A stretch of 64,000 nt of DNA, taken from the NCBI GenBank assembly GCA_003152315.1, contig PLZV01000013.1, forward strand, positions 125,625 to 189,624. Reading direction: 5' to 3'. The notes beneath the pieces were generated by a model. The model ran no database searches and was not told where the DNA came from. It saw nothing but the letters and a program-made list of their open reading frames with translations. The DNA comes from Verrucomicrobiota bacterium (lineage in GTDB: Bacteria > Verrucomicrobiota > Verrucomicrobiia > Palsa-1439). A program made the translations under genes and the position numbers. Shown one piece after another: positions 18,629 to 27,857 of this stretch; position 1 is the stretch's first letter; every line of letters starts with the position of its first letter.

Positions 18629-19744
18629 ATGCGCATCCTAGTCATCAACCACCGCGACATGAAAAATCCGCGCGCGGGCGGCTTGGAGGAATTGGTGCAG
18701 CAAACCGCCAAGTACTGGGTCGCTTGGGGACATCACGTGGATCTGTTGTGCGCGGGCTATGCCGGTGCGCCGCGAGAAGAAACGATCGATGGCATCCACG
18801 TGATTCGCGGTCCGAACGAGTACGTCTTCAATTGGTGGGCGCCCTTCAAAGCCCGGGCTCTCGGCCCGCGCCAATACGATGTCATTCTCGAATACATCAG
18901 CAAAGTCCCGTGCTTCGTCCCGGTTTTCATCCGGTCCACTCCCACGGCCGTCATGATCCCGCATCTGTTCGGCAAGACCGCGTTTGCCGAGTTGCCATGG
19001 TTGATGGCCGCCTACGCCTATGCCCTCGAGCAGCCGATCCCCTGGGTGTACCGCCAGTGCCTTTTTTGGGCGCTTTCGAAAACCACCGCCGAAGATTTGG
19101 TGGGGCGCGGCATTCCCCGGGAACGCATCGAGGTCATTTATCCGGGCTTCAATGAGGATTTGCTCAAAGCCGATCCCCAGGTGGAGAAGACAGAATCTCC
19201 CAGCCTGATTTACATCGGCCGCCTGAAACGGTACAAGCGCGTGGACTTGATCATCAGCGCGACGGCGAAGTTGCGGACGCAGTTTCCGGACATCCACCTT
19301 TTCATCGTGGGTACCGGCGACTACGAGAAGGAGTTGCGGCACCAAGTGGCCTCCCTGGGAGCGGAGAAATCTGTCGAGTTTTGCGGATTTGTGAGCGAAG
19401 CGCGCAAGAAGGAACTCATGCAGATGGCCTGGATTGGCGCCCAGACGTCGACCATTGAAGGCTGGGGCTTGGGAGTCATTGAAGCCGCCGCCTGCGGCAC
19501 CCCGACGGTGGCCAGCGATTCGCCCGGTCTGCGGGAATCGGTCCGGGACGGTGAGACGGGAACACTCGTGCCCCACGGCGATGTCGAGGCTCTGCAGAAC
19601 AAGATAGCGTGTTTGCTTGCGGACACGACGCTGCGCGAGACGATGGGCACAGAAGCCCGGGCCTGGGCCAGGCAATTCTCGTGGAAAGAAATGGCCCATC
19701 ATTCCCTGCAGTTTCTGGAAAGGGCCACGGGCAAATCAAAATGA
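18629..19744 (+). CDS. Glycosyltransferase family 4
   Basis: 371 aa with two Rossmann-like halves (GT-B). The N-terminal half has INHRDMKNPRAGGLEELV, the loop for acceptor and nucleotide. The C-terminal half has YIGRLKRYKRVDLII and the E-x7-E signature in EGWGLGVIEAAACGTPTV. It transfers a sugar from a nucleotide donor to a growing glycan at the inner face of the membrane. Its TGA overlaps the ATG of the next, membrane-protein gene by 4 bases, so both are translated together. Confidence 0.92.
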   Translation: MRILVINHRDMKNPRAGGLEELVQQTAKYWVAWGHHVDLLCAGYAGAPREETIDGIHVIRGPNEYVFNWWAPFKARALGPRQYDVILEYISKVPCFVPVFIRSTPTAVMIPHLFGKTAFAELPWLMAAYAYALEQPIPWVYRQCLFWALSKTTAEDLVGRGIPRERIEVIYPGFNEDLLKADPQVEKTESPSLIYIGRLKRYKRVDLIISATAKLRTQFPDIHLFIVGTGDYEKELRHQVASLGAEKSVEFCGFVSEARKKELMQMAWIGAQTSTIEGWGLGVIEAAACGTPTVASDSPGLRESVRDGETGTLVPHGDVEALQNKIACLLADTTLRETMGTEARAWARQFSWKEMAHHSLQFLERATGKSK

Positions 19745-22146
19745 AGGCGCGCCTTGGGCTCTGGATCACTCTCGCCGTTGCCCTCGCCTATGTGGCATAC
19801 CTCGGCGCGCATTGGCTGCCGCTGGGGATGAGCGACCACGAGTTGAGTGCGTCGGCTTCCCGCGTTTGGGACATTAAACAAGAAATCACCCAGCATCACG
19901 CGCTGCCGTGGTGGACGCCCTGGTACATGAGCGGATCGAGCTACGGTCTCAATCACGCCCGCGGCTTCTATCTCATCCCGTGGATCCTGTTCTCGACCTT
20001 CACCGATCTGATGACCGCGGGCAAACTCACGGCGTTGCTGGCCATCCTGGCGAGCGCGATCGCCATGTACTTTTGTGCGCGGCATTTCATGAAGAACGAA
20101 TGGGCTGCGGTCCTCGCCGCGCTGGCCTTCATGTTGCATCCCGAGCAGATTATCCGCGCGGCGGGCCCTGAGCACATCACCATCGTCCTCTTCTTCCCGT
20201 TTATTCCGCTGCTCTGGCTGACGCTGTCACGTGCGCTGGCGGCGAACACGTTCCGCGACACGTTTCTCTGCGCCCTCGTCGCGGTGCTCGCGTGGTGGAC
20301 CGATAACAAACAGGCCTTCATCAACTTTCTCTTCCTCTTTGCGTACGCCCTTTACTGGCTCTGGCCACGCCGTAAACAATGGCAGCCGACCGTCTGGACT
20401 TGCGGATTGCTCGCAGCGCTCGGCCTGGCGCTGGGTGCGTGGGTGTTGGCGCCGGGTTTTGTCGAATCAGGGGACGTGAAGTTGTTCGTTGGCGATCCAT
20501 TGGCCGAGTGGCAGAAGACGTATTCGTTCAAGAGCCTGTTGGGATTGGTTGACCGCAACGGCACGGTTACGAAGGACGCGGCCAGCGCCACACTTGCCCG
20601 CGTTCAGGCCAACGGCGGCGTCAGCAGCCAGGCGGAATACGACCAGGTGCGGCGGATCTTGTCACTCAGCGCGGATTCCCCGGAGAAATACATGGGAATC
20701 GTCGCGCTCTTCGTGATCGCGGTGACCGTGCTCTGGAACGAACGGCGCGTGAATCGTCGCGCGTTCTGGTTTTTTGTCGCATCGCTCCTGGCGAGTGTCT
20801 TGTTTTCGACGACGAGCAGCGTCTGGACCGCAAACTGGACGACTTGGGAGGCTCTTTCGTCGCAACACGTATCCGGCGTTGCGCTGGCGTGGCTCTTGGT
20901 GGTTGCGGCATTCCTGGTGTTTTTCTACCGGCGTAAGGTGACGACGCCGCGAAAAGGGGTCATTGCCGGTCTGGCGCTCGCCGTGTTTCTCTTCCTGCCC
21001 GGCTTCAACGTGCTGGCGGCATTGCCGTACTTCAAAGACATTCGCTCCCCGTTTGTGTTCTACGACAGCCCGGCGATTTTCTGGGGAGCAATGTTGATCG
21101 GGTTTCTCGTGACCGACGTGCTGGTGGCTGAGAAATGGCGCGCGCACATTCCGAAAATAGTCGCCGCTCTCGGCGTGCTGCTGTTGTTGGACTACTGGCC
21201 GTACCAGAAACCGGTGAAAGACAGTGGGGTACCGGCCCACACCGTGGACAATTTGCAGGCGATTTATCGTTCACTCGAACCGGACAAGGACTGGGTCAAG
21301 ACCTGGACATTTACCCCTCGTTACTTTCATTTGCTCGGCCCCATGTGGGGTGGGAAACCCCAGGTTTACGAAGCCTTCTACGATTGGATGGCCCCGATTG
21401 GCATCGGGGCGCTGAAACAGCAGGCCTTTGATTCGTGGGAAAATCATCGCGCGTTCCTGAACCTGTTGTCGGCGCGGTACGTGGTCTTCGATAAGACCGA
21501 TCCGAGCAACGCCCAGCAGAAGGGACCGCAGCAAATTCTCGCCGCCTACCGGCAGACGTTCCCCGTGTTTGTCGAGAACGAGGATTTCGTCGTGTTCCGC
21601 AATGACACGGCCCGGCCTTACATCACGGCCTTCGGGCGAGCCTGTCTCTACGCGGGGGACATCCGGAAGTCGGCCGTCCTCGCGCTCGCACTTTCCGCGA
21701 AAAACTGGCCACTGGTGCAGGCGAAAGAACCGAAAGTCAGCGAGGTGCCGAACGCGACCGTGCAAAAGTACGAAAAAACCTACGGAGAAGACAGTCCTCC
21801 GTTTCCACCCATCAATGACTCCGTTCCTGTGGCCTTGAGTGATGTCCAACTGACGCGGGAGAATTCGCAATTGGTTCACATCCATCTGACGACGCCGTCG
21901 GCATGCATCGCGGTGATTGCCGAGAGCTATTACCCGTTTTGGCGCGCGGAAATCGACGGGCAGCCGGCGGAAGTACTGCAGGTGAGTTGTGGCCTGATGG
22001 GGTTGGAATTGCCTGCTGGCAGTCACACCGTCGTGCTGCATTACCAACCGCCGCGAGTTTATGCGCTGGCTGGAGCAGTGAGCCTCGCGACCCTTATCCT
22101 CGGGATGGGTTTCGCGGTTTTTGGTGGTAAACGCTCGGTGCGTTAA
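19741..22146 (+). CDS. Large polytopic membrane protein, YfhO/GT-C-like
   Basis: 801 aa from ATG 19741, chosen because it overlaps the previous stop by 4 bases (ATGA). The N-terminal 480 residues contain about a dozen hydrophobic segments. An acidic residue in the first outside loop (GMSDHELSAS) is in the place where GT-C enzymes keep catalytic Asp/Glu. The C-terminal half is a large soluble domain ending in a beta-sandwich (YYPFWRAEIDGQPAEV to GSHTVVLHY) like that of YfhO-family proteins, then one last helix. A role in transferring or modifying lipid-linked sugars outside the membrane is likely but not shown. Confidence 0.75.
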   Translation: MKARLGLWITLAVALAYVAYLGAHWLPLGMSDHELSASASRVWDIKQEITQHHALPWWTPWYMSGSSYGLNHARGFYLIPWILFSTFTDLMTAGKLTALLAILASAIAMYFCARHFMKNEWAAVLAALAFMLHPEQIIRAAGPEHITIVLFFPFIPLLWLTLSRALAANTFRDTFLCALVAVLAWWTDNKQAFINFLFLFAYALYWLWPRRKQWQPTVWTCGLLAALGLALGAWVLAPGFVESGDVKLFVGDPLAEWQKTYSFKSLLGLVDRNGTVTKDAASATLARVQANGGVSSQAEYDQVRRILSLSADSPEKYMGIVALFVIAVTVLWNERRVNRRAFWFFVASLLASVLFSTTSSVWTANWTTWEALSSQHVSGVALAWLLVVAAFLVFFYRRKVTTPRKGVIAGLALAVFLFLPGFNVLAALPYFKDIRSPFVFYDSPAIFWGAMLIGFLVTDVLVAEKWRAHIPKIVAALGVLLLLDYWPYQKPVKDSGVPAHTVDNLQAIYRSLEPDKDWVKTWTFTPRYFHLLGPMWGGKPQVYEAFYDWMAPIGIGALKQQAFDSWENHRAFLNLLSARYVVFDKTDPSNAQQKGPQQILAAYRQTFPVFVENEDFVVFRNDTARPYITAFGRACLYAGDIRKSAVLALALSAKNWPLVQAKEPKVSEVPNATVQKYEKTYGEDSPPFPPINDSVPVALSDVQLTRENSQLVHIHLTTPSACIAVIAESYYPFWRAEIDGQPAEVLQVSCGLMGLELPAGSHTVVLHYQPPRVYALAGAVSLATLILGMGFAVFGGKRSVR

Positions 22147-23030
22147 CGGCCTTTCCACCATTCAATCGTCTGGCGCAAACCGCCTTCGAGGTTGTACCGC
22201 GGTTTCCAGCCGGTGCCTTCACGAAGCTTCGTGATGTCGGCGAGAAGGTCGTGGGGTTCGTCGGCCGCATAGGGCTGGGCGCCGAACTTGAGTAAATCGA
22301 CCCGACGGAACTCTTCGCCGATCTTCAGGGCAATCTCGCGCACCGTGACGGGGATTCCGCTACCGATATTGACTGCCCCCGTGAGCTTGCTGTCAGCAAC
22401 GGCACCAACGGCACTGGCTACGTCTTCGATGTGCAGGTAATCGCGCACACGGTCGCCCGGGACCAGTTTCATCTCCTGGTTGCGCAACAAGGAGTTGATG
22501 ACGGCGGGCACCAGCCGCCGCGGGTCCTCAGCGGGTCCGTATTGGTAGAAAAAGCGCAGCCAGGCAATGTCGATGCCTATGGATTGGAGCGCGCCAAAGA
22601 GTTCAAGCTTGGCTCGCACATAGGGGGTCGAGGGCGAGGTGGAAGTCGATTCGCCCTGCGGTGGATCACTGGTTGCATACTCAAGACAGGTTCCGGTTGC
22701 GACAAAACGCCGGCAACCGACTTCCTTGAGCATCTCCACCAGCCGCAAGCTCGCCACAACCCAGTCCTTGTTCTCGGCGGCGTGAAGGTACTTGCCCGGC
22801 TCGACATACCAGGCGAGATGAACGCAACAATCGAAGGCGGCGGGCTGGAGAATGAACGTCGGAGCCACCAGGTCGCCGTGAATAATGTGCAGTGAGGATT
22901 CGATGTCGCTGACGCGCCACAGGTCGCTCTCGGGGCGGACGAGTGCATGGACTTCGTGCTTCCGTCGCACCAACTCACGGGCCACGTGTGAACCGATGAA
23001 ACCGCCGGCGCCAGTGAGCAGGACTTTCAC
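22143..23030 (-). CDS. NAD-dependent epimerase/4-ketoreductase of an extended SDR type, linked to RmlAB
   Basis: 295 aa from GTG 23030, whose first bases overlap the TGA of the rmlB gene (GTGA). This is preferred over the longer frame, which lies inside rmlB. Rossmann motif LLTGAGGFIGSHVA, catalytic region VATGTCLEY and Tyr-Lys in YVRAK, and RDYLHIEDVASA in the substrate half. As third gene after rmlA and rmlB it is the natural candidate to reduce dTDP-4-keto-6-deoxyglucose, giving for example a dTDP-fucose-, quinovose- or talose-type sugar; the exact product is inference. Its stop overlaps the convergent membrane-protein stop by 4 bases. Confidence 0.82.
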   Translation of the reverse strand: MKVLLTGAGGFIGSHVARELVRRKHEVHALVRPESDLWRVSDIESSLHIIHGDLVAPTFILQPAAFDCCVHLAWYVEPGKYLHAAENKDWVVASLRLVEMLKEVGCRRFVATGTCLEYATSDPPQGESTSTSPSTPYVRAKLELFGALQSIGIDIAWLRFFYQYGPAEDPRRLVPAVINSLLRNQEMKLVPGDRVRDYLHIEDVASAVGAVADSKLTGAVNIGSGIPVTVREIALKIGEEFRRVDLLKFGAQPYAADEPHDLLADITKLREGTGWKPRYNLEGGLRQTIEWWKGR

Positions 23031-24034
23031 AGTCGCGAGCCGTACTGCGCGGCATAGTATTTCTTGAAATCGCCGCTCTTGATCTTGCGCCACCACGACG
23101 CATTCTGGACGTACCAGTCAATGGTCGCGTCCAGCACGTTCGGGAAATCGCGTTGCGGTCGCCAGCCGAGCCCGGCGAGCCTGCCGGTGTCCAGCGAGTA
23201 GCGACGATCATGACCGGGCCGGTCTTTGACAAGCTGGATCAGCGATTCGGGTTTGCCAAGTTTGCGAAGAATGCGACGCGCGATCTCGATGTTCTCGACT
23301 TCGTTGCCGCCGCCGATATTGTAGGTTTCACCGGACTGGCCGTGGGCGATGAGAAAATCGATTGCGGCGCAGTGGTCCTCGACGTAAATCCAGTCACGCA
23401 CGTTCCGCCCATCCCCATAGAGCGGGAGCGGCCTGTCTTCGAGCGAGTTGGTGATGAACAACGGGATGAATTTCTCCGGGTACTGGTTGGGGCCGAAGTT
23501 GTTCGAGCAACGGGTGATGGTAACGGGTACATTGTGCGTCGTGAAATAGGCAAAGGCGAGACGGTCCGCGCCGGCTTTGCTGGCGGAGTAGGGGTTGCGC
23601 GGGTTCAGGGCCGAGTTTTCGGTGAAGCTGCCGCTGGCAATGCTGCCGTAAACTTCGTCCGTGGAAATCTGGATGAACTTCTTCACGCCAAACTCCCGCG
23701 CAGCTTCCAGGAGCGTGAAGGCGCCGAGTACGTCGGTCTTGATGAAGTCGTCAGCCCAGAGGATCGACCGATCGACGTGCGTCTCCGCCGCGAAGTTGAC
23801 AACGATGTCGATGCCCTGGCTCCAGAGGCGCGCCACGATCTCGTGGTCGGCAATATCGCCTTTCACGAACTGGTGGCGCGTGGCGTCGGGGAGGTTCGTG
23901 AGGTTTTCGAGATTCCCCGCGTAGCTGAGTTTGTCGAGATTGACGATTTGCCAGTCGGGATGCGCGCGCAGTGCAAACTTAACGAAGTGCGAACCGATAA
24001 AACCCGCGCCTCCCGTGACCAGGACGCGCATCAT
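23027..24034 (-). CDS. rmlB: dTDP-glucose 4,6-dehydratase
   Basis: 335 aa. Converts dTDP-glucose to dTDP-4-keto-6-deoxyglucose. NAD motif LVTGGAGFIGSHF, NFAAETHVDRSI, the Asp-Glu pair in ISTDEVYGS (catalytic in RmlB), YSASKAGAD and TRCSNNFGPNQYPEK are diagnostic. The start ATG overlaps the TGA of rmlA by 4 bases and the stop overlaps the next SDR by 4, so rmlA, rmlB and the reductase are one tightly coupled operon. rmlC and rmlD are not present in the window. Confidence 0.96.
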   Translation of the reverse strand: MMRVLVTGGAGFIGSHFVKFALRAHPDWQIVNLDKLSYAGNLENLTNLPDATRHQFVKGDIADHEIVARLWSQGIDIVVNFAAETHVDRSILWADDFIKTDVLGAFTLLEAAREFGVKKFIQISTDEVYGSIASGSFTENSALNPRNPYSASKAGADRLAFAYFTTHNVPVTITRCSNNFGPNQYPEKFIPLFITNSLEDRPLPLYGDGRNVRDWIYVEDHCAAIDFLIAHGQSGETYNIGGGNEVENIEIARRILRKLGKPESLIQLVKDRPGHDRRYSLDTGRLAGLGWRPQRDFPNVLDATIDWYVQNASWWRKIKSGDFKKYYAAQYGSRL

Positions 24035-24783
24035 GCCTTTCCACGCGAAACACTGAAACTGACGCCCTCGCGTTGGGCAACCAGTAGGCTGGTTTCGAGG
24101 AGTTTCTCATGAGATGCCCCGGCATCCGCCCACCAACCGTCGAGAACATCGAACGCCAGTTGGCCGCGTTTAATGTACGCATTATTGACGTCCGTAATCT
24201 CCAGTTCGCCACGGCCCGAGGGCTTCAGCGTGTGGATGATCTCAAAGACCGAGGGGTCGTACATGTAAATCCCGATGACCGCCAGGTTGGATTTCGGGCG
24301 GGCCGGTTTTTCCACGATCCCAACAATCCGGTCGCCACGCATCTCCGCCACTCCGTAGGCGCGCGGGTTGGCCACTTGCTTGACGTACACGCGGGCGCCG
24401 CGCTTCTGTTTGCGAAATGCGGCAACCCCGGCGCGGATGTCTTTCTCAATGACGTTATCGCCCAGCATGACGACGATTTTTTCACCATCCGCGAAGTGCT
24501 CGGCGAGCCGCAAGGCGTCCGCGATGCCGCCTTCGCCTTCCTGGTACGTATAATTGATGTGGGGCAGGTGGAAGGCGCTGCCGTTGCCGAGGAGTCGCAG
24601 GAAATCGCCGGCGTTGTTGCCGCCGGTCACGATGAGCAGGTCACGCACGCCCGCATCCACCAGCGTCTGGATCGGGTAAAAAATCATCGGCTTGTTGTAA
24701 ATGGGCAGCAGATGTTTATTGGTGATCTTGGTCAACGGCGACAGCCGCGTGCCCAATCCACCGGCGAGGATGACTCCCTTCAT
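24031..24783 (-). CDS. rmlA: Glucose-1-phosphate thymidylyltransferase, short form
   Basis: 250 aa from ATG 24783, which has an excellent ribosome site (AAGGAG, 5 nt upstream). The nucleotidyltransferase signature GGLGTRLSPLTKITNKHLLP is at the N-terminus. Further motifs are IVTGGNNAGDF, EGGIADALRL, VMLGDNV and VGIVEKPARPKSNLAV. It makes dTDP-glucose from glucose-1-phosphate and dTTP. The protein is about 40 residues shorter than enterobacterial RmlA, like other short bacterial forms lacking the C-terminal helices. The gene leads the three-gene operon. Confidence 0.92.
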   Translation of the reverse strand: MKGVILAGGLGTRLSPLTKITNKHLLPIYNKPMIFYPIQTLVDAGVRDLLIVTGGNNAGDFLRLLGNGSAFHLPHINYTYQEGEGGIADALRLAEHFADGEKIVVMLGDNVIEKDIRAGVAAFRKQKRGARVYVKQVANPRAYGVAEMRGDRIVGIVEKPARPKSNLAVIGIYMYDPSVFEIIHTLKPSGRGELEITDVNNAYIKRGQLAFDVLDGWWADAGASHEKLLETSLLVAQREGVSFSVSRGKA

Positions 24784-25125
24784 TCCTGCTCCTTGGACGT
24801 CACAAAACCAAGCGCCTGCTCGTTCGGTGTCATGGTTGGCGAGACTAGCGAAGCCCTTCACGCAAGTCAACCGCTCGTGCTTGGTGTCTCATGACGGGGG
24901 AAATGGGTCGGCGGAGGTGTTGCACGGGATCAGGTTGAGATGGGGCAACTCGGTCGCCGGATTCCAAGGATTCCAGCCTTGACTCGCCCTCGATGCCTCC
25001 TCATTATTGACCTCCAGCGAGTTAGGAAGGGTGTCGTCCTGCATAAGGCTACTCTTGTGATCGGGGCGAAAGTGTTGGTTAAACACATCCCGCTGCCTGC
25101 GGGGCATTCATGAAAAGGAGAAGCC
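24784..25125. other. Divergent intergenic region between rmlA and a PEP-CTERM gene, with a leader hairpin
   Basis: About 340 bases without a gene. It must carry the promoters of the rmlA operon (leftward) and of the PEP-CTERM gene (rightward), but I see no confident -35/-10 pair. A short GC hairpin (CCCGC 25089-25093, GCGGG 25099-25103) sits 22 bases before the PEP-CTERM start, directly ahead of its AAAAGGAG ribosome site. Confidence 0.45.
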
Positions 25126-25839
25126 ATGAGTAACTTCCGTACCCATCATCTGTCCGCCTATCTACGAACATTTGTCTTCCTGGCCGTTTGCTCCTGGGTT
25201 GCATCAACCCACGCCCAAACCGTTACGTGGCAGGATCTGCCGTGGCCCGCCGATCAAAATTGGGGTGGACCACAGGGACAACCGGCTGTTACCAACGGAA
25301 ACCAAATCACCTTAACAGGACAGGACGTGCTCTCCGTGCAATCATTCAGCGGACCGCTGACGATCTCCTATGACGTTCTCTTGCCAGCCAAAAGCACGAC
25401 GGATGGGAGTTTTGAGACGTTCTTTGTTCCCACAGGAGAGGGGACAAGCAACCTTCCCAACCCGGACATTGAACTGCAAATGAACGAAAACCAGGCCGGA
25501 AATGATTCTTTGACTGTTGCCAAAGATCGCGGCAAGAGCGTCCTTTGGGGCAGCAATCCTTTCTCCATTAACACGCAAACCGTCTACCACGTCTCCATTA
25601 ACCTCACGGGGAATGGCCAGGTAGGCTGGTCCATAAACGGAAATGACGTGGGGCTGTCCAACTCGGTTGTTGTGCCCTACAGTAGCTTTCAATTGCGACT
25701 CAGCAGCTGGCAACCGACGCAAGCCTGGCAGGTCTCCAACTTTGCCGTGGTTCCTGAACCCGCCACAGTGACGCTTCTGGGTGCGGGCCTTGTCGGCTTG
25801 TTCGCTGTCGTCCGCCGCCGCAAGCCCTCCGGAAGCTAA
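25126..25839 (+). CDS. PEP-CTERM sorting-domain protein
   Basis: 237 aa with a strong ribosome site (AAAAGGAG, 5 nt). A signal peptide (FVFLAVCSWVASTHAQ) leads a beta-rich domain of about 170 residues that resembles a concanavalin/lectin-like sandwich. The tail has the full sorting signal: VPEPATVTLLGAG, a helix, then RRRK. Such proteins are cleaved at the PEP motif by an exosortase and placed in the extracellular matrix. The gene opens the plus-strand glycan block, fitting the known co-occurrence of PEP-CTERM proteins and exopolysaccharide loci. No exosortase is in the window. Confidence 0.9.
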   Translation: MSNFRTHHLSAYLRTFVFLAVCSWVASTHAQTVTWQDLPWPADQNWGGPQGQPAVTNGNQITLTGQDVLSVQSFSGPLTISYDVLLPAKSTTDGSFETFFVPTGEGTSNLPNPDIELQMNENQAGNDSLTVAKDRGKSVLWGSNPFSINTQTVYHVSINLTGNGQVGWSINGNDVGLSNSVVVPYSSFQLRLSSWQPTQAWQVSNFAVVPEPATVTLLGAGLVGLFAVVRRRKPSGS

Positions 25840-26000
25840 CCTATCAAGAGCAGTTTGAATCAGCGCGTATTAATCCATTCGCGGCTCTAGGTGTGCTCGT
25901 ATGTGAATTCGCGGCGACAGTCTTATTGCACCGTCCCGTAAAGGACGGCAGCGAGGGTTTGGTTCTTCATTCGAGCCGGAATTCATCGCAAGGGATTATC

Positions 26001-26795
26001 ATGCTTGACTTTGGATTCACGTTGCGGCCTCTCTATCTGCCTGTGTCGGACGGTGGAACACTACACGCGGGCGAGACTCAGGTTGATGCAGACATGCACA
26101 ATCCGGGCAAGAGGCTTACCTACCAGTCGAAAGTAAGCGATCCTTATTCGAGTCACTCGGTGATTCTTTCGCGTGTGGGTGATGGAAAAGGGCGGAAGGT
26201 GCTGGATGTGGGAGCGGCGCAAGGAGTTTTGGCGCAACAATTTACGCAACGTGGGTTTGAGGTGACGTGCATCGAGGGCAGCGCGGAGTTGGCAGCGTTG
26301 GGTAAGAGCCAGTGTCACGAAATGATTGTAGCCGATTTGGACGGGCCGCTGCCGCCATTGAACGGAACATTCGACATGATCGTGTATGGCGACATTTTGG
26401 AGCATCTGAGGAATCCACTGGAGGTGTTCAAGGGATTCAACCGCTATCTGCGCCCAAACGGCAAGGTCATCGTTTCGGTGCCGAACGTTGCTCACCTTTG
26501 GGTGCGGCTCAACCTGCTACTGGGCCGTTTTGACTACGCGGACCGCGGTATCCTCGACCGGACACACCTGCGTTTTTTTTCGTTGCGTTCCTTCAGGGAT
26601 TTCCTGCGGGAGGCCGGGCTGGAAGTGGAGGTCATTGTCGCTACTCCCGTACCTCTGTTGCTCCTGGTGCCGGAGCGCTATCACGGCTGGTGGTTGCGGG
26701 TGCTGCACGGTGTGAATGCCGCCGTCGCGAAAGGTTGGAAGACCCTGTTCGGTTTTCAGTTCGTTGCCGTCGCTCACCCCAGGACCACGTCATGA
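26001..26795 (+). CDS. Class I SAM-dependent methyltransferase in the glycan cluster
   Basis: 264 aa from ATG 26001, chosen for the AAGGG ribosome site 6 nt upstream; the frame is open further up without a better start. SAM-binding motif I is KVLDVGAAQGVLAQQF, with acidic IEGSAELA ending strand 2, and YGDILEHLRNP is motif IV. The C-terminal part has a hydrophobic helix (VPLLLLVPERYHGWWLRVL), suggesting membrane association. The substrate is probably a sugar or a lipid-linked glycan. Its TGA overlaps the next GT2 start by 4 bases. Confidence 0.85.
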   Translation: MLDFGFTLRPLYLPVSDGGTLHAGETQVDADMHNPGKRLTYQSKVSDPYSSHSVILSRVGDGKGRKVLDVGAAQGVLAQQFTQRGFEVTCIEGSAELAALGKSQCHEMIVADLDGPLPPLNGTFDMIVYGDILEHLRNPLEVFKGFNRYLRPNGKVIVSVPNVAHLWVRLNLLLGRFDYADRGILDRTHLRFFSLRSFRDFLREAGLEVEVIVATPVPLLLLVPERYHGWWLRVLHGVNAAVAKGWKTLFGFQFVAVAHPRTTS

Positions 26796-27544
26796 AGCCC
26801 AAAGTCGTCGTCGTCATGCCCGCGTACAACGCGGGACGCACGCTACGCATGACGTACGAGGCGTTACCCAAGGACACGGTCAGCACGGTGATTCTCGTCG
26901 ACGACGGTTCGACCGATGAAACGCTCCAGATTGCTCGGGAGTTGAAACTTAAGGTGTTTGTTCACGACCGGAACTACGGCTACGGCGCCAACCAGAAGAC
27001 CTGCTACACCGAAGCGTTGAAGGCAGGAGCGGACATCATCGTCATGGTTCACCCCGATTACCAATATGACCCGCGGCTGGTGCCGCAGATCATCGAGCCT
27101 ATCGTCAAGGGCGATGCCGATGTCGTGCTCGGTTCGCGTCTCAAGGAAGACTCAGCGTTGCAACAGGGGATGCCGTGGTGGAAGTATTTTGCGAACCGTT
27201 TTCTCACCTGGGTGGAGAACCGCGCTTTTGGCCTGAAACTCTCCGAATTCCACACGGGCTACCGCGCCTTTCGCCGCGAGATCCTGGAGATGGTCAACTT
27301 TTCGATGAATTCGGATGGGTTCATTTTCGACCAGGAGATCGTGGCGCAGATGGTGGCGGCGGAGGCGCGCATCGCTGAAATTGCCGTCCCCACGCGCTAC
27401 TTCGCCGAAGCGTCATCGGCCAGTTTCGGCCAGAGCGTGATGTATGGGCTCAAAATCCTCTGGCTGGTTATCAAGTACCGACTCTTTCGTTGGAAATGCA
27501 TTCCGGGCCGCCAATTTATCAGTCTGCGCGCCCGTTACACCTAG
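26792..27544 (+). CDS. Glycosyltransferase family 2, polyprenyl-phosphate sugar synthase-like
   Basis: 250 aa, with the ATG overlapping the previous TGA. GT-A fold: VVVMPAYNAGRTL, VDDGSTDETL and the metal motif region VHPDYQYDPRLV, followed by LGSRLKEDSALQQG and FHTGYRAFRRE. Lack of a C-terminal transmembrane pair and similarity to dolichyl-phosphate mannose synthase-like enzymes suggest it loads one sugar onto polyprenyl phosphate. It would supply a GT-C enzyme such as those encoded downstream. Confidence 0.88.
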   Translation: MKPKVVVVMPAYNAGRTLRMTYEALPKDTVSTVILVDDGSTDETLQIARELKLKVFVHDRNYGYGANQKTCYTEALKAGADIIVMVHPDYQYDPRLVPQIIEPIVKGDADVVLGSRLKEDSALQQGMPWWKYFANRFLTWVENRAFGLKLSEFHTGYRAFRREILEMVNFSMNSDGFIFDQEIVAQMVAAEARIAEIAVPTRYFAEASSASFGQSVMYGLKILWLVIKYRLFRWKCIPGRQFISLRARYT

Positions 27545-27857
27545 ACGGGAAGACAAGTCCGACTGATGGCCCCGGGGCGGTCCTGCCGGTTCGTTGGCGC
27601 ATAACGCCGCCGCGGTGGGAATGTTAAGAGGCCCCCTGTGCATGACTTGCCAAGATTGATCGTGTCCTGCTATAATCAGCGGCTATGGTGAAAATCCACG
27701 TCACTCGTGTCCCCGCTGAGGGGTGCCTATCTCACGGAGTCTCTGCCAGTGAAACATCATAACCAGCGGGTGCGTATGAGACCTGCGTCGGATGGCACGT
27801 CTACCGCGGAGCACCCGCTGCACATCCGTTGATCGCACAACAAATTCGGGATTTCAT
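27545..27857 (+). other. 313-base leader region with strong promoter and potential RNA structure
   Basis: There is no gene above 25 codons. A sigma-70 promoter is at 27647-27676. A 25-codon frame (27685-27762) starts at about the predicted transcription start and has no ribosome site. A perfect 9-bp inverted repeat (AGCGGGTGC 27765-27773, GCACCCGCT 27811-27819) encloses 37 bases shortly before the coding start at 27858. Confidence 0.5.
27647..27676 (+). promoter_or_regulatory. Sigma-70-type promoter upstream of the GT2-methyltransferase gene
   Basis: TTGCCA (27647-27652) and a perfect TATAAT (27671-27676) with an 18-base spacer. The predicted start near 27683 gives a 175-base untranslated leader. 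This is the best promoter match I noticed in the window and suggests that the block 27858-32156 has its own transcription start. Confidence 0.6.

Noticed and set aside
27685..27762. A 25-codon frame as an independent gene
   Set aside because: It starts at about the predicted transcription start without a ribosome site and its sequence has no run of regulatory codons; kept only as a feature of the leader.
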